From assembly GCF_000426525.1 (NCBI RefSeq), contig NZ_AUFN01000010.1, positions 1-64,000 on the forward strand: DNA of 64,000 nucleotides. Direction: 5' to 3'. A program made the translations under genes and the position numbers. Below are positions 33,666 to 41,064 of this stretch, piece after piece; within the stretch, counting starts at the first letter, position 1; each line of letters begins with the position of its first letter. Source of the DNA: Nocardioides alkalitolerans DSM 16699. GTDB taxonomy: Bacteria; Actinomycetota; Actinomycetes; Propionibacteriales; Nocardioidaceae. The notes beneath the pieces were generated by a model. It ran no database searches, was not told where the DNA came from, and saw only the letters and a program-made list of their open reading frames with translations.

Positions 33666-34391
33666 ATGCGTTTCGACCAGCCGCCCGTGGTGCGGGTGTC
33701 GATGCACCCGGAGCGACCGCCGCTGCAGCCCGGGGTGTGGCCGATGACCGTGCCGGCGGTGGCCCAGTTCGTGCGTGACGGCATGGACCCGGCACCGGGC
33801 GTCACCTTCCTCGTCGGCGAGAACGGCTCCGGCAAGTCGACGATCGTCGAGGCGCTCGCGGAGGCCTACGGTCTGGCCGTCGAGGGCGGGTCGAACCAGG
33901 CCGGACGCGAGACCCGCCGCAGCGAGTCACCGCTGGGCCGATCGTTGGCGGTACGACGCGGCCTGGGCACCGGTCGGTGGGGGTTCTTCCTGCGCGCCGA
34001 GACGATGCACAGCTGGTACACCTACATCGAGGAGCTGAACGAGGGCTACGGCCCGGCGTTCCACGAGATGAGCCACGGGGAGTCGTTCCTCGCGGTGCTG
34101 CGCTCGCGGTTCGACTCCCCCGGCTTCTACTGCCTCGACGAGCCCGAGGCGGCGCTGTCGTTCTCCGCCACGCTCGGTCTCATGGCCCGGCTGGCCGAGC
34201 TCGCCGAGGAGGGCGGCCAGGTCGTGTGCGCGACGCACTCCCCCGTGCTCGCCTCGCTCCCGGGCGCGACGATCCTCGAGGTCGGGCCGTGGGGGCTGCG
34301 CGAGACGACGTGGAGCGAGCTCGAGCTGGTCGTGCACTGGAAGGCGTTCCTCGACGCGCCCCAGCGCTACCTGCGGCACGTGCTCGACTGA
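33666..34391 (+). CDS. AAA-family ATPase (ABC-like, SMC/RecF type fold)
   Basis: The 241-residue protein has Walker [10 protein letters not shown] (51-59), a signature-like SHGES segment, Walker [13 protein letters not shown] and an H-loop [16 protein letters not shown]. It resembles the predicted ATPase family COG3910. No transmembrane or DNA-binding domain is fused. The role is unknown. The ATG is supported by TAGGTT (33654-33659) 6 bases upstream, giving a leaderless start. It converges on rsmB, with 24 bases between the stops. Confidence 0.85.
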   Translation: MRFDQPPVVRVSMHPERPPLQPGVWPMTVPAVAQFVRDGMDPAPGVTFLVGENGSGKSTIVEALAEAYGLAVEGGSNQAGRETRRSESPLGRSLAVRRGLGTGRWGFFLRAETMHSWYTYIEELNEGYGPAFHEMSHGESFLAVLRSRFDSPGFYCLDEPEAALSFSATLGLMARLAELAEEGGQVVCATHSPVLASLPGATILEVGPWGLRETTWSELELVVHWKAFLDAPQRYLRHVLD

Positions 34392-34415
34392 GCGGGCCCG
34401 GAGAAGCGGTGCCGA

Positions 34416-35906
34416 TCAGGCGCGTCGGCGCAGCACGGCCACGAACATCGCGTCGGTGCCGTGCACGTGGGGCCACAGCTGCACGGTCGACGTGCCGTCG
34501 GCCAGCGCGGGGCCGCGGGCGTCGGTGACGTCCGGGAGCGCCCCGGTCGCGTCCTCGGCGACGACGTCGGCGCGCGCGGCCAGCACGGCGTCGACCACCC
34601 CGACGGTCTCGGCCACCACCGGGGAGCAGGTCGCGTAGACGACGACCCCTCCCGGCCTCACCAGCGTGAGCGCCGCGTCGAGCAGCCGCTGCTGCAGGGG
34701 CACGAGGGTCGCGACGTCGGCCTCGCTGCGCCGCCACCGCGACTCCGGGCGGCGCCGCAGCGCGCCCAGACCCGAGCAGGGGGCGTCGACCAGCACGCGG
34801 TCGTACGACGCCGCCGGCCACGGCGGCGCGGTGCCGTCGGCCGTCACGACCTTGGCGACCCCCGGCACCAGGGAGCCGTCCGCTGCGGTGAGCGCGCGTC
34901 GTACCAGCTCGGTGCGGTGCTCCTGGGCCTCGTTCGCGGTGACGAGCGCCGATCGCTGCGAGGCGATCGCCGCGAGGAGCGCGGCCTTGCCGCCGGGGCC
35001 GGCGCAGAGGTCGAGCCACGTGGCGTCGTCGCCGTCCACGCTCACGCCGGTGAGGGCGACCGCGACGAGCTGGGAGCCCTCGTCCTGGACACCGGCACGG
35101 TGGGCGGCCACGGCCGGCACGGCGCCGGGGTCGCCGCCGGAGAGCACCACGCCGTACGGCGACAACGGCGTCGCGGCGCCGCCGGACTCCTCCCCGAGCG
35201 CGTCGAGCTCGGCGAGCAGGTCGTCCCGGGAGATCCGGCCCGGCCGCGCGACCAGCGTGACCGTCGGGGCCTCGTTGTCGGCGGCCAGGAGGGCGTCGAG
35301 CTCGTCGGTCCGGCCGCCGGCCTCGAGGGCCTCGGCGAGGGCCGCGACCACCCAGTGGGGGTGGCTATGGGCGACGGCCCCGAAGCCGACGGGATCCGTG
35401 CCGGGGTCGGGGGCCACGCGCCGTACCCAGCCGCCCAGGTCGTGCTCGGCGACCCGGCGGAGCACGGCGTTCGTGAACCCGGCCGGCCCCTGACCGACGC
35501 GGGCCCGCACGAGGTCGACGGTGGTGCTGATGGCGGCGTGGGGCGGCACGCGCATGCCGAGCAGCTGGTGGACGCCGAGCCGCAGCGCGTCGAGCACCTT
35601 CGCCTCGACCTTCGCCAGCGGGCGGTCGACGCAGGCCGCGATCACGGCGTCGTAGGTGCCCTGGCGGCGCAGGGTGCCCGCGGCCAGCTCGGTCGCGAAC
35701 CCGGCGTCGCGGCCGGTCAGGCCGTGCTTGCGCAGCTGCTCGGGCAGGGCGAGGTTGGCGTAGGCGTCCTCGAGCCGGACGGCCTTGAGCACGTCGTACG
35801 CCGCCAGTCGCGCGGGGTCGGCGGTACGGCGCGGGGCCGGGGGGCGGCCACCGGAACGGGGTCCGCTCGGTCGACCACCGGCGCGGGGACGGCGGGGGTC
35901 AGCCAT
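34416..35906 (-). CDS. rsmB: 16S rRNA (cytosine-C5) methyltransferase RsmB
   Basis: Methylates C967 of 16S rRNA in E. coli. The 496-residue protein has a basic low-complexity leader (about 1-30) and an N-terminal NusB-like RNA-binding domain (about 30-165). The Rossmann methyltransferase follows, with LDLCAGPGGKAALLA, VDAPCSGLGALRRRPE (motif IV Cys) and VVYATCSPVVAET (motif VI, catalytic Cys). Its start overlaps the upstream yjbR-like gene by 8 bases. The fmt-rsmB linkage is the usual one. Confidence 0.95.
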   Translation of the reverse strand: MADPRRPRAGGRPSGPRSGGRPPAPRRTADPARLAAYDVLKAVRLEDAYANLALPEQLRKHGLTGRDAGFATELAAGTLRRQGTYDAVIAACVDRPLAKVEAKVLDALRLGVHQLLGMRVPPHAAISTTVDLVRARVGQGPAGFTNAVLRRVAEHDLGGWVRRVAPDPGTDPVGFGAVAHSHPHWVVAALAEALEAGGRTDELDALLAADNEAPTVTLVARPGRISRDDLLAELDALGEESGGAATPLSPYGVVLSGGDPGAVPAVAAHRAGVQDEGSQLVAVALTGVSVDGDDATWLDLCAGPGGKAALLAAIASQRSALVTANEAQEHRTELVRRALTAADGSLVPGVAKVVTADGTAPPWPAASYDRVLVDAPCSGLGALRRRPESRWRRSEADVATLVPLQQRLLDAALTLVRPGGVVVYATCSPVVAETVGVVDAVLAARADVVAEDATGALPDVTDARGPALADGTSTVQLWPHVHGTDAMFVAVLRRRA

Positions 35907-36393
35907 CGGTGGGCTCCTCGATCGGATCGGAGGCGCCGGGCTGGTCGGCGAGGAACGCCTTCACGAGCTTCGGGGGCGCTTGGCTGAGCCAGGCGTCGAC
36001 GAGCACCTCGCGGAGCTCGGCGACACTGATCTCGCCGAGGCGGGACTGCTGGACGAGCACGGCGGCGTGGCCGTCGAAGTGCGGGATGGTGAAGAACGGC
36101 CCGTCGTCCTCGACCAGCGCCTTCTTGGCGCCCTCGTCGGGCACCCGCACGACGAGCAGGTCGTCGTACTGCTCCCCCGTCTCCGGGTCGAGCGCCGAGT
36201 CGTGCGGGGCCCGGTGCAGGCAGAAGCCACGCGGCTTGGCCTTCGTGGCGGGGTCGGAGACGAGGTACGTCGGGGCGTCCCCCCACGACGTGCCGAGGGT
36301 GACGTGCGGCAGGGCGGTGCAGAGGGGGTGCACGTCGTCGGCGGTGGCCGGGCGCTCGTCGCCCGCCGCTCCGTCGGTGCGGGCCGGGGCCAC
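35899..36393 (-). CDS. MmcQ/YjbR family protein
   Basis: The 164-residue protein has the YjbR/MmcQ fold pattern: LCTALPHVTLGTSWGDAPTYLV, DLLVVRVPDEGAKKALVEDDGPFFTIPHFDGHAAVLV and ELREVLVDAWLSQAPPKLVKAFL. The fold resembles double-wing DNA-binding proteins but the function is unclear. It starts with a GTG two bases after the fmt stop and sits between fmt and rsmB, an unusual insertion into that pair. Confidence 0.8.
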   Translation of the reverse strand: MAPARTDGAAGDERPATADDVHPLCTALPHVTLGTSWGDAPTYLVSDPATKAKPRGFCLHRAPHDSALDPETGEQYDDLLVVRVPDEGAKKALVEDDGPFFTIPHFDGHAAVLVQQSRLGEISVAELREVLVDAWLSQAPPKLVKAFLADQPGASDPIEEPTDG

Positions 36394-36395
36394 GC

Positions 36396-37349
36396 TCAGT
36401 CCCCGAACCGGGTGCCGGACTCCAGGCGCACGCCGCGCGCCCAGTCGGCCGCACCCATCTGCTTCTTGCCGAAGGCCTTGACCTCGCCGAGCCGCACCGG
36501 GTCGGTCGCGGTGCCGACGTAGACGGCGTTCTTCGTGACCTCGAGCTCGCCCGGGGCCAGCACGGGGCGGTCCGCCGCGCGGTCGGCGTCGATCGTGATC
36601 GGGCCGATCTTGATGCGCTGCGCCTCCCCGTCGACGAGCTGGGTCGACCAGGCGCCGGGGGCCGGCGTGCACGCGCGGACCTGGCGGTCGACGGCGACGG
36701 CCGGGGTCGCCCAGTCGATGCGGGCGTCGTCGACGGAGATCTTGGGGGCGAAGGACAGACCGTCCTCGGGCTGCTCCCGGGCCTCGAGCGAACCGTCCTC
36801 GATGCCGTCGAGGGTCGCGACCAGCAGGCCGGCCCCGCCCTCGGCCAGGCGGGCGAGCAGGTCGCCGGAGGTGTCGGTGGGCCGGATCCGCTCGGTCATC
36901 ACGCCGAACGTCGGGCCGGCGTCGAGCGCCTTGACGATCCGGAACGTCGTCGCGCCCGTCACCTCGTCGCCCGCCCAGACCGAGTGCTGCACGGGGGCGG
37001 CGCCCCGCCAGGCGGGAAGGGCCGAGAAGTGCAGGTTGATCCAGCCGTGCGGCGGGATGTCGAGTGCGGACTGGGGCAGCAGCGCGCCGTACGCGACGAC
37101 CGGGCACGCGTCGGGCGCGAGCGCGCGCAGCTCCGCCTGGAACTCGGGCTCGCGCGGGTGCTCCGGCTTCAGCACGGGCACACCGAGCTCCTCCGCACGC
37201 AGCGCCACCGGGCTCGCCACCAGCTTGCGACCTCGACCCGACGGGGCGTCAGGACGGGTGACCACGCCGACCAGCTCGTGGCTGGACTCGACGATCGCGT
37301 TGAGGGCGGGAACGGCCACCTCGGGGGTGCCGGCGAAGACGACGCGCAT
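36396..37349 (-). CDS. fmt: Methionyl-tRNA formyltransferase
   Basis: Formylates initiator Met-tRNA. The 317-residue protein has [15 protein letters not shown] at the N-terminus. The active-site block is [20 protein letters not shown], with the catalytic Asn and His. DTGPTF reads DAGPTFGV here. The C-terminal OB-like domain is at 210-317. AGGAGA precedes the ATG. A promoter with 17-base spacing lies about 70 bases upstream. Confidence 0.96.
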   Translation of the reverse strand: MRVVFAGTPEVAVPALNAIVESSHELVGVVTRPDAPSGRGRKLVASPVALRAEELGVPVLKPEHPREPEFQAELRALAPDACPVVAYGALLPQSALDIPPHGWINLHFSALPAWRGAAPVQHSVWAGDEVTGATTFRIVKALDAGPTFGVMTERIRPTDTSGDLLARLAEGGAGLLVATLDGIEDGSLEAREQPEDGLSFAPKISVDDARIDWATPAVAVDRQVRACTPAPGAWSTQLVDGEAQRIKIGPITIDADRAADRPVLAPGELEVTKNAVYVGTATDPVRLGEVKAFGKKQMGAADWARGVRLESGTRFGD

Positions 37350-37418
37350 GGTGCGGGGGTTCTCCTGGTGCGTGGGGAGCGTGCGGATGCGTTCTCGAGC
37401 GATGGAGCTCGTCCGAGC

Positions 37419-37447
37419 AACTTAGTCCGTCGCGCTGCGCGCGTCAG
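37419..37447 (-). promoter_or_regulatory. fmt promoter
   Basis: CTGACG (37447-37442) and TAAGTT (37424-37419) are 17 bases apart on the minus strand. The -10 is the same hexamer as in rrn P2. It gives a leader of about 60 bases with AGGAGA before fmt. Confidence 0.6.
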
Positions 37448-37580
37448 ATCGGAGGGCGGCGGCAGGAGCCGTGGCCAGTGTGTCTCGACGCCACCGCGCG
37501 TGCCCGGGCATGACGGCACACCCCAGCGACGGTGGTGTCGCTGAGGCGTGCAATCGCGGGCTGCGACGTGGTGGGCGCGG

Positions 37581-39026
37581 TCAGGCGGGCAGCGGGATCG
37601 TGCCGTGCGGATCGACCAGGTACTGCTGGTCGTGGGGGCTGGTCCAGACGAAGGTGCCGTCGGGGAGGTGGCGGTAGCGCCACCTGCGTTCTCGCCCGAC
37701 ACCGCTGGGTGAGGGGTGGGTCTTGACCCGATGATGTCGCCGGCACAGTGGGGCGAGGTTCGTGGTGGAGGTCTGACCCGGTGGCCCACCGTCGCCTGGA
37801 TGGTTCGGGTCGGGCGGCACGTACTCGTCGACGTGGTCGAGGTCGCAACCCCGCGCCGGTCGAGTGCAGTGCGGGAACACGCAGGTGGGCCTCGTGAGGC
37901 GGACGCGTTCGGCGATCCGGTCGGGAACCTCGTAGGCGTCGACCGCCACCCGGTCACGCAGATCGATCACCGGCTTCACCACCACCTGCGTCGAGGTGGC
38001 GCGGCACCATTCGCGGACCTGCTCGGCGAGCACGAAGCTGCGGGTCTTCTCGACACGAGCCAGGTCGACACCGCCGCAGCCGTTCGGGTCCAGGTCGCTC
38101 AGGGCTGCTTCCGAGAGGTGGACGTGGAGGACGACCTGGCGGGCCTTGGACCGCGTGACGGTTGGTGTGACCTCGAACCTCGCCGTCTCGTCTCGCGACG
38201 TCGCGTCGGTGCCGCAGCCGCTGAGGTCGAGCGTCGTCTGGCGCCGGGCAATCTCTCCCATTGCGGACGCCCGTCGTGCGGCGAGGGAGTCCAGCGACCC
38301 CGCCGCTGCGAGGTCAGCGGCCACGCGGGACACGGCGTTCTCGAGATCCAGGGCGTCGGCCAGGTCGAGGGTCCCCGACACCGGCACCACACCCCGAACC
38401 GGATCCACCTGGGCGTCGAAGTCGATGTCGAACCGTCGCGCCGCATCCGAGTCCGCGCGGTCGAGCTCGGCCTTTTCGGGGTCGAACCTCGCGATCGCCT
38501 CGGCGACCAGCTTCTGCGCCGTCACCATGCCCGTCTTGTGCGCGACCGGTGCGAGGTGCCGGTCGACGAACTCCGCGCCCTCGAACGTGAGCTGGGTCGT
38601 CTCCTGCGCGATCTTCCGAGCCCGCCACACCGGCAACGCGCCAGCGGTCACCCGGTTCCAGAGCCGCGGGAGACGGTGCCGCAGCTCGACCGCCTCACCG
38701 ACCAGCCGGCGACCCGAGTCGGTCGACAGACCGAGGGCTGCCGCGATCTCCACGACGCAGAACTCCGAGACCAGCGGCGCCCCGGGACCGCCGAGCTCAC
38801 CGAACACGTCCGCGCCCGGCAGCAGGTGGGCATCGGAGCGGAGCAGCCCGAACGGGCCGTACTGGTCGGCCACCACGCCGCCCTCGGTGTGGGCATCCGC
38901 CCAGTCCGCCACCGCCACGAGGACCTCGACCTCCGCCGCCCGCTGACGCGCCAGCGCCGCCCGCGCGCCGTCGAGCAGCACGGCCGGGAAGGCGATGCGC
39001 TCGGAGGTGACGGTGGGCTGGCTCAT
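37581..39026 (-). CDS. DUF222 / HNH endonuclease domain protein (13E12-repeat family)
   Basis: The 481-residue protein has an N-terminal DUF222 helical domain (about 10-330) with VWRARKIAQETTQLTFEGAEFVDRHL. Its C-terminal HNH domain carries CVFPHCTRP, DLDHVDEYVPP, TTNLAPLCRRHHRVKTHP. The family occurs in many diverged copies in actinobacteria and resembles mycobacterial REP13E12 proteins. Its mobility or function is unresolved. The ATG at 39026 is chosen because TACAAT (39038-39033) ends 6 bases before it. An ATG 33 bases upstream would sit above that promoter. Confidence 0.88.
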   Translation of the reverse strand: MSQPTVTSERIAFPAVLLDGARAALARQRAAEVEVLVAVADWADAHTEGGVVADQYGPFGLLRSDAHLLPGADVFGELGGPGAPLVSEFCVVEIAAALGLSTDSGRRLVGEAVELRHRLPRLWNRVTAGALPVWRARKIAQETTQLTFEGAEFVDRHLAPVAHKTGMVTAQKLVAEAIARFDPEKAELDRADSDAARRFDIDFDAQVDPVRGVVPVSGTLDLADALDLENAVSRVAADLAAAGSLDSLAARRASAMGEIARRQTTLDLSGCGTDATSRDETARFEVTPTVTRSKARQVVLHVHLSEAALSDLDPNGCGGVDLARVEKTRSFVLAEQVREWCRATSTQVVVKPVIDLRDRVAVDAYEVPDRIAERVRLTRPTCVFPHCTRPARGCDLDHVDEYVPPDPNHPGDGGPPGQTSTTNLAPLCRRHHRVKTHPSPSGVGRERRWRYRHLPDGTFVWTSPHDQQYLVDPHGTIPLPA

Positions 39027-39032
39027 GCCTTG

Positions 39033-39038
39033 ATTGTA
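39033..39038 (-). promoter_or_regulatory. -10 box of the HNH gene
   Basis: TACAAT on the minus strand, 6 bases before the ATG at 39026. An A/T-rich patch surrounds it in otherwise GC-rich DNA. Transcription would start at or near the A of the ATG. Confidence 0.6.
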
Positions 39039-39064
39039 TTCGATCACCCGTTCGAACACTAGGG

Positions 39065-39371
39065 CTAGGAAGTGATCTGTGGAGAACTGTTTGACCAGGT
39101 CAAGCGGCCATTAGCTGCCGAGAGGGGCGTGGGCTTCGAGACGGGCCGGGCGGCCCTCCTCAACCACCGCGGGCGTCGGCCTGGCGGCCCTCCTCGACCA
39201 ACGCCGGCACGCAGGGGCGTGGTCTCGAGACGCTCGCTGCGCTCGCTCCTCAACCACCGCGGGCGTGGTTTCGAGACGCTCGCTGGCGCTCGCTCCTCAA
39301 CCACCGAGGACCGCGCTCGCTCCTCGACCACCGGGCCCGGCGGACGCCCCGCACCACAGCTGCGACGGCCC
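39065..39371. repeat. Cluster of dispersed repeats between def and the HNH gene
   Basis: No gene is supported. Several copies of one family occur: a short head reading GTGGTTTCGAGACGCTCGCT or close variants at about 39127, 39219 and 39264, then CGCTCGCTCCTCAACCACCG or variants at about 39163, 39243, 39289 and 39316. The ends form an imperfect inverted repeat (GGTTTCGAG against CTCCTCAACC). The internal GCTCGCT block is directly repeated. Elements of this type are scattered in actinobacterial genomes. They lie after the def stop codon and may end its transcription. Confidence 0.65.
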
Positions 39372-39917
39372 TCAGATCCCGAACGGCCCCGTCGGGTGCG
39401 GCGAGACCTTGACGGTCGGCTTCTCGATGCCGAACCACTCGGACTCGCGGATCTCCTTCATCGCCGCCTTGCGGGCGGCCGCGTCGAGGCGGTCGATGAA
39501 GAGGACGCCGTCGAGGTGGTCGGTCTCGTGCTGGATGGCGCGGGCCAGCAGCTCGGAGCCGTTGATGGTGACGGGCTCGCCGTACATGTCGAAGCCGTGC
39601 GCCACGACCGACAGCGCGCGTCGGCACTCGAAGGTCAGCTCGGGCAGCGAGAGGCAGCCCTCGATGCCCTCCTGCTCCTCGGCCGAGAGCTCGAGGGTGG
39701 GGTTCACGAGGTGGCCGAGCTCGCCGTCGACGTGCCAGGTGAAGACACGGACGCCGACCCCGATCTGCGGCGCCGCGAGACCGGCGCCGGGGGCGTCGAG
39801 CATGGTGTCGGTGAGGTCCGAGACCAGGGTGCGGAGCTCGCGATCGAAGTCGGTCACGGGGACGGCGGGCTTGCGCAGCACGGGGTCGCCGAAGAGTCGG
39901 ATGGGTTGGATCGCCAC
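39372..39917 (-). CDS. def: Peptide deformylase
   Basis: Removes the N-formyl group from new proteins. The 181-residue metalloenzyme has motif 1 GAGLAAPQIG, motif 2 EGCLSLP (metal Cys) and motif 3 QHETDHLDG (two His and catalytic Glu). A C-terminal extension of about 20 residues follows the last helix, as in actinobacterial enzymes. The GTG start lies 7 bases after TAGACT (39930-39925), suggesting a leaderless mRNA. It diverges from ppk2. Confidence 0.96.
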   Translation of the reverse strand: MAIQPIRLFGDPVLRKPAVPVTDFDRELRTLVSDLTDTMLDAPGAGLAAPQIGVGVRVFTWHVDGELGHLVNPTLELSAEEQEGIEGCLSLPELTFECRRALSVVAHGFDMYGEPVTINGSELLARAIQHETDHLDGVLFIDRLDAAARKAAMKEIRESEWFGIEKPTVKVSPHPTGPFGI

Positions 39918-40058
39918 GCGCGTCAGTCTAGGTCGCGCGAGGTGACGCCCCGCGGTCCACCCGGCGGCCACCGAGCGTTCACACGGCACCCCTACCGTGC
40001 GCCCGCTGCCCAGGGGCGGCACCATCGGCCGCCGGACGGCCACGACGAGGAGGAAGCC

Positions 40059-40961
40059 GTGCTGCGCGAGGTCCAGGACGACGTGCGGGCGTACATCGAC
40101 CGTCTGCAGGTGGAGGGCTACTCGCTGGGCGAGGACCACGACGACGACCCCGTGCTGCTCGACGCGAGCGGCCTGGCCGTCGACACGTGGCGGGAGAACT
40201 ACCCGTACGACGAGCGCATGAGCCGTGAGGAGTACGACGAGCAGAAGTACCTCCTGCAGGTCGAGCTGCTGAAGTTCCAGCGCTGGCAGGGCGAGACGGG
40301 CGCCAAGCACGTCGTCGTCTTCGAGGGGCGCGACGCGGCCGGCAAGGGCGGCACCATCAAGCGGTTCATGGAGCACCTCAACCCCCGCTACGCCCGCACC
40401 GTCGCGCTCACCCGACCCAGCGGCCGGGAGGAGCAGCAGTGGTACTTCCAGCGCTACGTCCAGCACCTGCCCACCGCCGGCGAGCTCGTGCTGTTCGACC
40501 GGTCCTGGTACAACCGCGGCGGCGTCGAGCGCGTCATGGGCTTCGCGAGCGACGACGAGTACGAGACGTTCATGCGCCAGGCGCCCGTGTTCGAGCAGAT
40601 GCTCGCGGAGAGCGGCATCACGATCACGAAGTTCTGGTTCTCCGTGACCCGCTCCGAGCAGCGCACCCGGTTCATCATCCGGCAGATCGACCCCGTGCGG
40701 CAGTGGAAGCTCTCGCCGATGGACCTCGCCTCCCTCGACAAGTGGGACGCCTACACGGCGGCGAAGGAGGCGATGCTGCTGCGCACCGACACCGACACCG
40801 CGCCGTGGACCACCATCAAGTCCAACGACAAGAAGCGCGCCCGCGTGAACGCGATGCGCCACTTCCTCTCGTCCGTGGACTACGACGGCAAGGACCGCAC
40901 CGTGGTCGGCGAGCCCGACCCCCTGATCGTGCGCCGCGGCATCGAGGCCGTCGGCGACTGA
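40059..40961 (+). CDS. ppk2: Polyphosphate kinase 2
   Basis: Uses polyphosphate to phosphorylate nucleotides, or the reverse. The 300-residue single-domain protein has Walker A FEGRDAAGKGGTIKRF, Walker B ELVLFDRSWYNRGGVERVMGF and the lid region WFSVTRSEQRTRFIIRQIDPVRQWKLS. Single-domain members of this size usually favour nucleoside diphosphates (class I). GAGGAGG lies 6 bases before the GTG start. A TACCGT box at 39993-39998 may be the -10. A strong hairpin follows the stop. Confidence 0.93.
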   Translation: MLREVQDDVRAYIDRLQVEGYSLGEDHDDDPVLLDASGLAVDTWRENYPYDERMSREEYDEQKYLLQVELLKFQRWQGETGAKHVVVFEGRDAAGKGGTIKRFMEHLNPRYARTVALTRPSGREEQQWYFQRYVQHLPTAGELVLFDRSWYNRGGVERVMGFASDDEYETFMRQAPVFEQMLAESGITITKFWFSVTRSEQRTRFIIRQIDPVRQWKLSPMDLASLDKWDAYTAAKEAMLLRTDTDTAPWTTIKSNDKKRARVNAMRHFLSSVDYDGKDRTVVGEPDPLIVRRGIEAVGD

Positions 40962-40966
40962 GACGT

Positions 40967-41007
40967 CCCGTCGCTCTGGCACCGCGGGGGCGCGCCAGAG
41001 CGACGGG
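40967..41007 (+). terminator. Bidirectional hairpin terminator between ppk2 and priA
   Basis: CCCGTCGCTCTGGC (40967-40980) and GCCAGAGCGACGGG (40994-41007) pair perfectly over 14 bp with a 13-base loop. It starts 6 bases after the ppk2 stop and lies between convergent genes, so it can serve both. There is no T-run. Confidence 0.8.
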
Positions 41008-41008
41008 A

Positions 41009-41064
41009 TCACGACGGGCCGATCACGACGGGCCCATCACCACGAGGCCGTCACAACGAGGGCG
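41009..41064. repeat. 14-bp tandem repeat covering the priA stop codon (4 units)
   Basis: Four 14-base units: TCACGACGGGCCGA, TCACGACGGGCCCA, TCACCACGAGGCCG and TCACAACGAGGGCG. The last unit contains the priA stop (TCA, i.e. TGA on the minus strand). The others repeat it downstream of the gene, so every unit carries a TGA on the priA strand. Confidence 0.85.

Noticed and set aside
39072..40058. Long N-terminal extension of ppk2 by about 330 codons
   Set aside because: The extension crosses def on the other strand and the repeat cluster. The AGGAGG and GTG at 40059 mark the real start.
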